Positions 57,058-64,000 of a stretch of 64,000 nt of DNA are shown piece by piece. The notes beneath the pieces were generated by a model. It searched no databases, had not been told where the DNA came from, and saw only the letters and a program-made list of their open reading frames with translations. Position numbers and translations under genes: made by a program. The stretch lies in assembly GCF_003387075.1 (NCBI RefSeq), contig NZ_QUMQ01000001.1, positions 682,001 through 746,000 of the forward strand, written 5' to 3'. Source of the DNA: Asanoa ferruginea. Lineage in GTDB: Bacteria; Actinomycetota; Actinomycetes; Mycobacteriales; Micromonosporaceae. Every line of letters begins with the position of its first letter. The first letter of the stretch is position 1.

Positions 57058-57071
57058 CCGTACCCCCAATG

Positions 57072-58163
57072 TCAGTTGTTGAGGTCCGCCAACCGCCGGC
57101 TTTCCTTGTCGCGGAAGGCGGCGCCGAACGAGGTCTTGCCGTTGGTGCGCAACAGCGAGCCCTCGTAGACCCGGGCACCGACCGCGATCAGCGCCGCTGC
57201 CGCGAGCACCATGACGCCCAGCGACAGGAACGGTTCCCAGCCCGCCGCGTCGCCGGTGAAGAGCCGCACCGGCATCGCCGTCGGCGCCGAGAACGGGATG
57301 TAGGACAGCAGCGTCATCACCGGTTTGTTGTCGCTCAGGAAGATCACCAGGAAGAACGGCACCATCACCACGAGTTGCATCGGCATCGAGACGCCGTTGA
57401 GGTCTTCGACGCGGTTGACCAACGCGCCCATCGCCGCCCACAGCGCCGCGAGCATCACGAAGCCGACCACGAAGAACGGGATGAACCAACCGATCGACGG
57501 GCCGATCAGCGACAGCAACTCGCCGTTGTCGCTCAGTTGCGTGCCGGCGATCGTGACGACCGCGATCAGCGCGATCTGGGCCAGCGCGAGGATGCCGCCG
57601 GCGACCACCTTGCCGACCAGCAACGCCCGGGTCGGCACGCTGGCCACCAGGATCTCGACGATCCGGGTCTGCTTCTCCTCCACGACGCTCTGCGCGATCT
57701 GCAGGCCGAACGTCAATGAGGTGAAGAAGAAGACGAGCGCGAAGCCGAACGGCACGAGGTAGGCCAGCAGCGGGTCGAGCGCGTCGGGGTTGAGCAGCCG
57801 CACCGTGGGCTCGACGCTGAGCGCGCTGACCACGTCGCTCGGCGCTTCGTCCATGGCCAGCACCGACGGGTCGCCGCCCCCCGTCACCACCGCGGCGTCC
57901 ACGTCACCGTCGCGCACGGCCTGCTCGGCGGCCGCATTGTCGGCGACCTGACGCACCTCGAGCCCGTGGTCGCGCAGCGTGGTCGCCGTGGCGGCGTCGG
58001 CAACCGCGACGCTGGACGCCCCGCCGCCGAGCACCGCCGGCAACACGGTGCCGCCGATGGCGAAAAGCAGGAAGAAAATCGTACTGATGAGGAAGGTCTT
58101 GTCTTTGATCTTGACTTTGAGCTCGCGGGCGGCGATCAGGCGGATCGCGGACGACGTGTTCAT
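57072..58163 (-). CDS. ABC-2 type permease (NatB-like)
   Basis: This 363-residue permease begins MNTSSAIRLIAARELKVKIKDKTFL. It has one N-terminal TM, a large extracytoplasmic loop (about 45-145) and five further TM helices, with the conserved VVEEKQTRIVEILVASVPTRALLVGK loop. This is the NatB/CcmB-like layout for Na+ or drug efflux. Overlaps the ATPase stop by ATGA. Confidence 0.92.
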   Translation of the reverse strand: MNTSSAIRLIAARELKVKIKDKTFLISTIFFLLFAIGGTVLPAVLGGGASSVAVADAATATTLRDHGLEVRQVADNAAAEQAVRDGDVDAAVVTGGGDPSVLAMDEAPSDVVSALSVEPTVRLLNPDALDPLLAYLVPFGFALVFFFTSLTFGLQIAQSVVEEKQTRIVEILVASVPTRALLVGKVVAGGILALAQIALIAVVTIAGTQLSDNGELLSLIGPSIGWFIPFFVVGFVMLAALWAAMGALVNRVEDLNGVSMPMQLVVMVPFFLVIFLSDNKPVMTLLSYIPFSAPTAMPVRLFTGDAAGWEPFLSLGVMVLAAAALIAVGARVYEGSLLRTNGKTSFGAAFRDKESRRLADLNN

Positions 58164-59053
58164 CGGGCAACCTCACGGAAGATCTCGGCGAGCGACGGGG
58201 TGACCGGACCGAACGACCGCACCGCCCCGCGCTCCAGCGCCGCACGCAGCACAGCCTGGTCGTCGGCATCGGCGGCAAGGTCGAAGACCGCGCGCGCCCC
58301 ATCGAGGTCGACCAGCGACACGCCAGGCTGGTCACGCAGCCAGCCGGCGTCGCCGGCAACGACAATCGAGAATCGATTCTGCGTGTACGCATCGCGCAAA
58401 CTATCGCGGCTACCCGCGGCCCGGATCGAACCGTCGGCGATGATGACGAGGTCGTCGCAGAGCCGCTCGACGACGTCGAGTTGGTGGCTGGAGAAGAGCA
58501 CGGGAACACCGCGGTGGGTACGCTCCCGCAGCACCGTGACGACGGTGTCGACGGCCATCGGGTCGAGCCCGGAGAACGGCTCGTCGAGCACCAGCACATC
58601 CGGGTCGTGCACGAGGGCGGCAGCGATCTGCGCGCGCTGCTGGTTGCCGAGCGAGAGGTTCTCGACGGGGTCATCGGCCCGCTCGCCGAGGCTCAGCCAC
58701 TCGAGCAACTCGTTGACGTTACGCCGCACCGTGTCCAGGCTCAGGCCGTGCAACCGTCCAAGGTAGACAAGCTGGTCGCGTACGGTCATCTTGGGGTAGA
58801 GACCCCGCTCCTCCGGCATGTAGCCGAACCGCCGCCGATCCTCCCGGGTGAGCCGCGACCCCTGCCAGGTCACCTCCCCCGAGTCGGGCGCGAGCACACC
58901 CAGAATGATCCGCATACTGGTCGTCTTGCCGGCCCCGTTGGCACCGACAAACCCGGTCATCCGCCCGGCCGTGACATCGAACGTCACGTCGCGCAGCACC
59001 CGGCGGTCGCCGAAGCTCCGGTTGATCGCTTCGAGATGAAGCACCTTCGTCAT
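58160..59053 (-). CDS. ABC transporter ATP-binding protein (NatA-like)
   Basis: ATG 59053 gives 297 residues. Walker A GANGAGKTTSM, signature LSLGNQQRAQIAAAL, Walker B VLVLDEPFSGLD and switch His SSHQLDVVERL are intact. The C-terminal extension of about 80 residues contacts the permease. Forms an exporter with the NatB-like gene it overlaps. The upstream 400-base region is gene-poor. Confidence 0.95.
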   Translation of the reverse strand: MTKVLHLEAINRSFGDRRVLRDVTFDVTAGRMTGFVGANGAGKTTSMRIILGVLAPDSGEVTWQGSRLTREDRRRFGYMPEERGLYPKMTVRDQLVYLGRLHGLSLDTVRRNVNELLEWLSLGERADDPVENLSLGNQQRAQIAAALVHDPDVLVLDEPFSGLDPMAVDTVVTVLRERTHRGVPVLFSSHQLDVVERLCDDLVIIADGSIRAAGSRDSLRDAYTQNRFSIVVAGDAGWLRDQPGVSLVDLDGARAVFDLAADADDQAVLRAALERGAVRSFGPVTPSLAEIFREVAR

Positions 59054-59459
59054 GCCTATCAGGCTACGAACGGGCGGTTTCGCCGTCGTCCGGCGCGAGA
59101 TCGAGTGCCGATCTCCCCCGCGCGACGGACCCAGGTCCCCCAAGCGGGTACGAGAGCGTCCGGTTGTCGAGCGATGCGTGGTCAAGCGTTTGCTCGCGCG
59201 CGACGGATCTTGGTCAATGTTCGTAGGTCGGTCGTATCTGGCATAACCACCCTCGCCTTGGGCCGGGTGCTGCACAACCCCGCTCGATTCACGACATCGC
59301 GCAGCCGATTCAACCTGGAGGCAGCCCTGCGCACACACCCGGTCTGCATGCACCGAGTCCCGACCCACGCCGCGTGGTCCCCCAGAACAGGTCAAACTGG
59401 CACGACAGCGATAAATGGCTCGGCCGCGATCTGTCATACCCGGCCAGTAGGTTGTCACC
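59054..59459. other. gene-poor spacer before the low-GC island
   Basis: No convincing coding region is seen; short reading frames here lack ribosome sites and family signals. Composition is high GC up to about 59380 and then falls, marking the left edge of the low-GC insert. The sequence before the plus-strand ATG at 59460 contains GATAAAT at about 59408, a possible -10, without a good -35. Confidence 0.5.
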
Positions 59460-60344
59460 ATGCCAGATGAGAAGGCCCCAACAAGGATCACCCTGGTCGT
59501 CACCGACCTTGACAACACTCTTTGGGACTGGCTGGAGACCTGGTACGCATCCTTCAACGCGCTGCTCCAGTATCTGGTCGCTGAGACCGGACTGAGTCAG
59601 CAGGTGCTCGAAGGAGAGATAAGGACGATTCACCAGCGCCGGGGCACCTCCGAGTATTCGTATCTACTGAATGAAATACCTTCCCTACAGCGTCTACACC
59701 CCGACGAAGATCTGGCCACAAGATTCCAAGATGGAATCCATCGTTACCGATTAGCACGAAAAGCCACCTCCAAGCTGTATCCAGGCGTAATAGAAACGCT
59801 CAAGAGTCTCAAGGAAAGAGGTGTGACCATTATTGGTTACACCGAATCATTGGCTTACCACTCTGCGAGCCGGATCAAGAAGTTCGGACTCGACGGGATA
59901 ATCGATACCCTTTATTCTCCGCGTGATCACGACCTACCCAACGGCGTCACATCCGCGACCCTGAGAAGCCAACCTAGCGAGTATTACGAGTTGCGGATAA
60001 CGAAGCACAAGCACACCGCAAAAGGCGTCCTCAAACCGGACCCAAGCGTCCTGACGGCAATCATCCAAGAAGCTGGAACACCGCCAGAGCAGGTCGTCTA
60101 TATCGGGGACAGCCTAATGAAAGATGTAGCCATGGCGCAGGCCGTTGACGTCAACGACGTCTGGGCGCGATACGGCGTAGCCCATCACCGAGCGGAATAT
60201 GATCTGCTTCGCAGGGTGTCGCACTGGTCAGACGACGATGTCGAACGGGAGAGGCGAATCGCGCGCGGCACGCTCATCACACCTACGCACACTCTCAATT
60301 GCGGAATGGGCGAGCTTCTTTCCATCTTCAAATTTGGAGCTTGA
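59460..60344 (+). CDS. HAD-superfamily hydrolase, in a low-GC island
   Basis: This 294-residue HAD protein has motif I VVTDLDNTLWDWLETWY (nucleophile Asp16, Asp18), motif II TIIGYTES, motif III Lys in GVLKPDP and motif IV VYIGDSLMKDV. The cap region (about 30-100, GTSEYSYLLNEIPSL) is large. A TTA codon occurs at 59751-59753, rare in high-GC actinomycetes and often tied to bldA. GC is much lower than the neighbours. It is followed 3 bases later by a TM protein, and the two likely act together. Confidence 0.85.
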   Translation: MPDEKAPTRITLVVTDLDNTLWDWLETWYASFNALLQYLVAETGLSQQVLEGEIRTIHQRRGTSEYSYLLNEIPSLQRLHPDEDLATRFQDGIHRYRLARKATSKLYPGVIETLKSLKERGVTIIGYTESLAYHSASRIKKFGLDGIIDTLYSPRDHDLPNGVTSATLRSQPSEYYELRITKHKHTAKGVLKPDPSVLTAIIQEAGTPPEQVVYIGDSLMKDVAMAQAVDVNDVWARYGVAHHRAEYDLLRRVSHWSDDDVERERRIARGTLITPTHTLNCGMGELLSIFKFGA

Positions 60345-60347
60345 GGA

Positions 60348-60857
60348 ATGGAGGATAAAGACACACTCAATGGTTACCTGGAGCTATGGAAACAATCTGT
60401 CGAAGTACAGAAACATTTCAACGACATCGAGCTGAGAATTCGGAGCTTGGCACTCACCGTTGTGACGTTCGCTCTCGGCGGCGCAACGTTGGCAATTAAG
60501 GACGACCGAAGCTCAGTTTTATTCGGAGTCGAGATTCATTTGGCTTCCGCCATACTCTTCGCGGGATTTGTGGTCTGGGTGGCGTTCTACTTCGTAGATC
60601 AAGTTTGGTACCACCGACTCCTGGTGGGTGCAGTACTACATGCCGAAGCACTCGAACGAATCATCGATCAATACCTCCCTGGCGCAGGACTTACTGCATC
60701 CATAAGCAAGAACAGCGCGTACTCGTTTAAAGTCCGCGTCGGTCGCACTTCGAAGGTATTCACCATCAGGTCGCGTCAAAAGATCCAGATTTTCTACACC
60801 ACAGTATCGGCTGTTCTTCTACTCCTAGCATTGGTAATTCAGCTAGGTACCAAATAA
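60348..60857 (+). CDS. three-TM protein in a low-GC two-gene cassette
   Basis: This 169-residue protein has an amphipathic N-terminal helix (about 10-30, LELWKQSVEVQKHF), TM helices at about 33-50, 62-83 and 149-166, and a soluble loop between TM2 and TM3 (about 85-148, HRLLVGAVLHAEALERII, SKVFTIRSRQKIQIFY). A TTA codon lies at 60519-60521. Start ATG is 3 bases after the HAD stop with GAGGA inside the HAD end. Layout resembles small SLATT-like effectors of defence or stress cassettes, but I cannot assign the family. Confidence 0.75.
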   Translation: MEDKDTLNGYLELWKQSVEVQKHFNDIELRIRSLALTVVTFALGGATLAIKDDRSSVLFGVEIHLASAILFAGFVVWVAFYFVDQVWYHRLLVGAVLHAEALERIIDQYLPGAGLTASISKNSAYSFKVRVGRTSKVFTIRSRQKIQIFYTTVSAVLLLLALVIQLGTK

Positions 60858-60901
60858 ACAGTCGTCATCCCTTTAGCCGACATAGTTGCGCACCGTTTGT
60901 C

Positions 60902-61564
60902 CTAGCCGCCGGGGGTTACGACGCCTTGTTCGTAGGCGAAGACGACCGCCTGGGTGCGGTCACGGAGGCCGAGCTTGGTCAGCACCCGACTGACGTGGGT
61001 TTTGACCGTGGCCTCGCCGAGGTGCATAGACGCAGCGATCTCGGCGTTGGTGGCGCCGCTGGCCATCGCGACGAGCACTTCGCGCTCGCGGGCGGTGAGC
61101 TCCGCGAGTTGGGCGCCGCTCGTGCGCGGCGTGCCGCCCGGGCGGGCGAACGTGGCGATCACCCGGCGGGTGATCTCAGGCGCGAGCAGGGCGTCTCCAC
61201 GGGCCAGAACGCGGACGGCATCGATCAGGTCCTCCGGAGTGCCGTTCTTGAGGAGGAACCCGCTCGCACCCGCCTCCAGGGCGGCGAAGAGGTAGTCGTC
61301 GCGGTCGAAGGTGGTCAGGATCAGGATGGCCGGCCCGTCGGGCGTGGCTGTGATCTGCCGCGTGGCGGCTAGACCGTCGAGGCCAGGCATCTCGACGTCC
61401 ATCAGGACGACATCCGGCCGCAGCGACCCGACCAGCCGAACCGCTTGGGCGCCGTCAGAGGCCTCACCAACCACCTCGAAGTCATCTTCGGTTTCGAGGA
61501 TCACCCGGAACCCGGCACGGACCAGGTGGTGGTCGTCGGCGAGCAGAACCCGGATCGCGCTCAT
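60902..61564 (-). CDS. NarL/LuxR-family response regulator
   Basis: ATG 61564 gives 220 residues. Receiver: VLLADDHHLVRAGFRVIL, phosphoacceptor Asp in VLMDVEMPGLDG, TTFDRDDYL. LuxR HTH: LTAREREVLVAMASGATNAEIAASM (start), EATVKTHVSRVLTKLGLRDR. Partner of the kinase 127 bases upstream on the same strand. High GC resumes here, right after the low-GC island. Confidence 0.95.
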   Translation of the reverse strand: MSAIRVLLADDHHLVRAGFRVILETEDDFEVVGEASDGAQAVRLVGSLRPDVVLMDVEMPGLDGLAATRQITATPDGPAILILTTFDRDDYLFAALEAGASGFLLKNGTPEDLIDAVRVLARGDALLAPEITRRVIATFARPGGTPRTSGAQLAELTAREREVLVAMASGATNAEIAASMHLGEATVKTHVSRVLTKLGLRDRTQAVVFAYEQGVVTPGG

Positions 61565-61691
61565 GCCGCGACCACCGGTGCGGGGGCCATGGCTGCGCCG
61601 GGCATTCCTCGACGAACCGCCACGGCCGCGGCTGGGCCCGGCACACCGCAACCAGCCACAAGGTCCGTGGCAGCGGGGCTCCAGGACTCGG

Positions 61692-62978
61692 TCATGCCTC
61701 CACCGCCACGCGGGTCAGGGGGAAGCGGGCCCGAACCCGGAACCCACGACGGCCCGGGCCGTCGACGACCGGACCGGTCTCCAGCACGCCGTCGTGGGCT
61801 GCCACCCGCTCGCGCATCCCGATCAGGCCCATCCCGCCAACCCGCTGGCTGGCCACGACCGAACGCCCGTCGTCGGTCACGTCTACTTCCACCTCGGTGG
61901 CCAGATAGCGGATCCGCACGTCGACGGTGGCCGCGCCGGCGTGTTTCAGGGTGTTGGTTAGGGCTTCCTGGACTATCCGGTAGATCGCCTGGGACAAGGA
62001 TTCCGGGAGCGGTGCGGGGTCACCGTAGACGCCGAGTTTCGTGGTCAAGCCCGCCTCGCGGGCGTTGGTCAACAGCTCGTCCAGGCGGTCTACGCCGCCG
62101 CCGGCCGCACCAGGGGCGTCGCCCGATTGGCGGAGCAGGCTCAGCATGCGGCGTAGTTCGTCGACGGCCGTGCGGGCGCTCTGCTCGACCGACTCCAGGG
62201 CCGCGCGGGCCTTTGCCGGGTCTTTGTCGAGCACTCGGCGGCCCGCCGAGGCCTGGACGCCCATCACCGAGACGTGGTGGGCGACCACATCGTGCAGCTC
62301 GCGCGCGATCCGCAAGCGCTCGTCGGCGACTGCCAGCTCGCGTGCCTCGGCCTGCGACTCGCGGAGTTGCTCGGCCTGGAGCGCCAACTGGTGCTCGCGG
62401 CGGGCCGACGTCCACGACATCTGGCCGAAGAAGTAGGCGAAACCGAAGATCAACGCGTTGAGCAGCACCCCGTTGATCGCGATCGCCACCAGGGGCGACA
62501 TGACGCCCGAGGCCTGTGCGAAGTGTGGGGCGTTGGTGTCGGCGCCTGGCAGGTAAATGATCATGTTGATGAAGAGCCACGCGAACATCGCCGCGGTGAT
62601 GCCGATGCGGATCCAGTTGGCCTGCCGCCGGTCGCGGCCCCAGGCGCCGACCGTGTAGATCACCGCGAACAGGATGCCGGACGCGAGTTGCTGCTCGGGT
62701 GCGGCGCGAGCCTGCGCGGCGATGAACGCCGCTGAGACGAAGATGGCCACCGTGCCGGGCCAACGGCGCCGCCAGCACAGCGGTAGCGCGATCGCCACCG
62801 TCCAGGCCACCTGCTCCGGCACCGATGGCGGCGTGCCCATCAGCAGCGCACCGCTCGAGGTGGTCAGCGCCAGGTTGAGCAGCGCGAGCGCGGTGGCCGC
62901 CAGCCCGATGAACACGTCGATGCGGCGCTGCACCGGGGTCGGGCCCGGGCGACGCCAGAAGTCGAGGGACGCGGTCAC
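61692..62978 (-). CDS. NarL-type sensor histidine kinase
   Basis: GTG 62978 gives 428 residues. The N-terminal part has four to five TM helices (residues 20-190). HisKA_3 H-box: RLRIARELHDVVAHHVSVM with the phosphoacceptor His. HATPase: EALTNTLKHAGAATVDVRI, DDGRSV and GMGLIGMRERV. DesK/LiaS-like architecture sensing membrane state. Pairs with the LuxR-type regulator downstream. A 12-bp hairpin separates it from the next upstream gene. Confidence 0.94.
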   Translation of the reverse strand: MTASLDFWRRPGPTPVQRRIDVFIGLAATALALLNLALTTSSGALLMGTPPSVPEQVAWTVAIALPLCWRRRWPGTVAIFVSAAFIAAQARAAPEQQLASGILFAVIYTVGAWGRDRRQANWIRIGITAAMFAWLFINMIIYLPGADTNAPHFAQASGVMSPLVAIAINGVLLNALIFGFAYFFGQMSWTSARREHQLALQAEQLRESQAEARELAVADERLRIARELHDVVAHHVSVMGVQASAGRRVLDKDPAKARAALESVEQSARTAVDELRRMLSLLRQSGDAPGAAGGGVDRLDELLTNAREAGLTTKLGVYGDPAPLPESLSQAIYRIVQEALTNTLKHAGAATVDVRIRYLATEVEVDVTDDGRSVVASQRVGGMGLIGMRERVAAHDGVLETGPVVDGPGRRGFRVRARFPLTRVAVEA

Positions 62979-62989
62979 GGGAGCCAGTG

Positions 62990-63021
62990 TAGGGAAGGGG
63001 TCCGTCAGAACCCCTTCCCTA
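62990..63021 (-). terminator. terminator after the F5/8C protein gene
   Basis: TAGGGAAGGGGT (62990-63001) pairs perfectly with ACCCCTTCCCTA (63010-63021) around an 8-base loop. It lies 6 bases past the stop of the minus-strand secreted protein gene and before the kinase start. Confidence 0.8.
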
Positions 63022-63026
63022 CAAGA

Positions 63027-64000
63027 TCAGCTGGCGTACGCCTCGAACTCGTACAACCGCGCGGCCCGGTCCGTGTCACTCGTCGGCGTGATCACGTTGA
63101 CCCGGAGATATCGCGCCGAACGCGGTGTGAAGGTGTGCGTCGTCACGTTCGCCGTGTTGCCTCTGGGCGACGCCACGGTCGTCCACGACACGCCGTCGAG
63201 ACTGACCTGCACGTCGAAATCACGCGTGTTCCAGACCGGCTTCTCGCCGCCGGCGCCGGAATGCTTCAGCACCACCCGGCCGACCTGGGTGGCCGACTGG
63301 AGGTCGACCCGGATCCACTTCGACGTGCCCAGCGAGCACCACTTGTCGGCGTTGCCGCCGTTGACCGTGCCGTTGACCGCCTTGGCCGGCGCTTCGGCAG
63401 CCGCGCACTGACTGTCGGCGGTGGCCGGCTTGTTGAGAGCCAGGTTGGCCGGGGCGGCCGACGGCACATAGAGCCGCACGTCGGTCAGACTCGCGCTGCC
63501 TTCATAAACGTTGGTGTAGACATCGCCAATCACAAAATAATCCGGGTACGCGGACCCGGACGGCCATTGGTTGGCCCAGGTCGTACTCCCGTTGTAATCG
63601 TTCTGCACCAGATTGCCGTTGAACTGGCCGTTGTATTCGCTCGCCTTGACGTTGTAGTGCCAGATCGGGTTGTTGTTGACCACGAACGGCCGGTGGAACC
63701 GCAGCGTCTTCTGCCCGACCCGGGCGAAGTTGCCGCTGACCTCCAGCACATAGCCGGTGGTGTCGCGCTCGATCGCGAACGTGTAGGAACTGTTGGGCAT
63801 CAGTTCCGGCTGGAGTTCGGCGGCCGACGAGAGTTGCTGCTCGGCCACGCCACCGGAGCACGAGGTCATGAACCACTGCGAGTTGCCGGCCAGCCCGCCC
63901 CGACCCGGGTTCCAGTTGGGCATCCCGCTGATCCACATGTTGACGGTGTTGAAATTGCCGTCGCGGTAGTTGTAATAGGTGTTGGTGTTGGAGTCGCAGA
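63027..64000 (-). CDS. secreted lectin-like protein with F5/8C domain, partial
   Basis: The reading frame is open to the window end at 64000, so the N-terminus is missing. The visible 320 residues contain a beta-sandwich like a concanavalin-type hydrolase or carbohydrate-binding domain (NMWISGMPNWNPGRGG, SSYTFAIERDTTGYVLEVSGN, NPIWHYNVKASEYNGQFN), then an F5/8 type C domain (about the last 145 residues, LALNKPATADSQ, WIRVDLQSATQVGRVVLKHSG, ARYLRVNVITPTSD). Predicted extracellular glycan-acting or -binding protein. A strong hairpin follows its stop. Confidence 0.85.
   Translation of the reverse strand, partial: CDSNTNTYYNYRDGNFNTVNMWISGMPNWNPGRGGLAGNSQWFMTSCSGGVAEQQLSSAAELQPELMPNSSYTFAIERDTTGYVLEVSGNFARVGQKTLRFHRPFVVNNNPIWHYNVKASEYNGQFNGNLVQNDYNGSTTWANQWPSGSAYPDYFVIGDVYTNVYEGSASLTDVRLYVPSAAPANLALNKPATADSQCAAAEAPAKAVNGTVNGGNADKWCSLGTSKWIRVDLQSATQVGRVVLKHSGAGGEKPVWNTRDFDVQVSLDGVSWTTVASPRGNTANVTTHTFTPRSARYLRVNVITPTSDTDRAARLYEFEAYAS

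Noticed and set aside
59054-59459. Small gene in the spacer before the HAD gene
   Set aside because: The 64- and 73-residue frames lack ribosome sites and recognisable domains.

Overview
The window is one contiguous stretch of high-GC actinobacterial DNA. GTG and TTG starts are frequent, and many genes overlap by ATGA or GTGA. The gene set (SigE-family sigma factors, a CopC-CopD/YcnI copper cluster, an F420/FMN-type enzyme, an SARP regulator, DUF1996 secreted proteins, PPOX and YCII proteins) fits a filamentous actinomycete, most likely Micromonosporaceae. There is no rRNA, no CRISPR array and no recognisable insertion sequence. The content is a mosaic of small regulator/enzyme modules with one clearly foreign low-GC insert near 59.4-60.9 kb.

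Layout. 0-5 kb: a frameshifted secreted gene, a MerR/MFS-exporter pair with a MerR-type operator, a SigE-family sigma factor overlapping a one-TM partner, a repeat-rich membrane protein and tRNA-His. 5-10 kb: oligoribonuclease, a GT87 membrane glycosyltransferase and a 959-residue membrane protein with a very long low-complexity tail. 10-17 kb: a copper/thiol-redox block (YcnI, CopC-CopD, zf-HC2 anti-sigma, divergent ECF sigma, MauE/DoxX, DsbA-like, membrane protein, Bcp) closed by an unusual short-armed tRNA with a UAG anticodon. 17-21 kb: a second SigE-like sigma/membrane pair, a YxFxxD-repeat protein, a protease-like protein and an SDR. 21-28 kb: a carbohydrate-binding protein translationally coupled to a two-component system, two divergent DUF1996 proteins and a ferric-reductase-like flavoprotein. 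28-37 kb: a degenerate DUF305 lipoprotein, a frameshifted hydrolase, an ArsR-SRPBCC-DHFR operon, a beta-lactamase-fold pseudoenzyme and AraC/quinone-oxidoreductase genes. 37-49 kb: a decayed YCII/ECF sigma pair and, 10 kb later, an intact one; also a divergent Ino1, NfeD/SPFH genes and an SARP-TM-HhH fusion. 49-59 kb: NudC, a three-gene ABC exporter, a DivIVA-like RGY-repeat protein, HxlR/SDR, MerR and a second ABC exporter. 59-64 kb: a low-GC two-gene cassette (HAD phosphatase plus three-TM protein, each with one TTA codon), a LuxR-type two-component system and the end of a secreted F5/8C protein.

How genes work together. Several regulators sit beside their probable targets: MerR with the MFS exporter, ArsR with SRPBCC/DHFR, AraC with the quinone oxidoreductase, HxlR with an SDR, and sigma factors with anti-sigma-like membrane proteins. 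The copper block combines periplasmic copper handling with extracytoplasmic thiol chemistry under what looks like one sigma/anti-sigma switch. The best candidates for undescribed biology are the low-GC HAD/TM cassette, the SARP-TM-HhH fusion, the class I UAG tRNA, the four-repeat DivIVA-like protein, and the CBM protein coupled to a histidine kinase. No function is proven for any of these from sequence alone.
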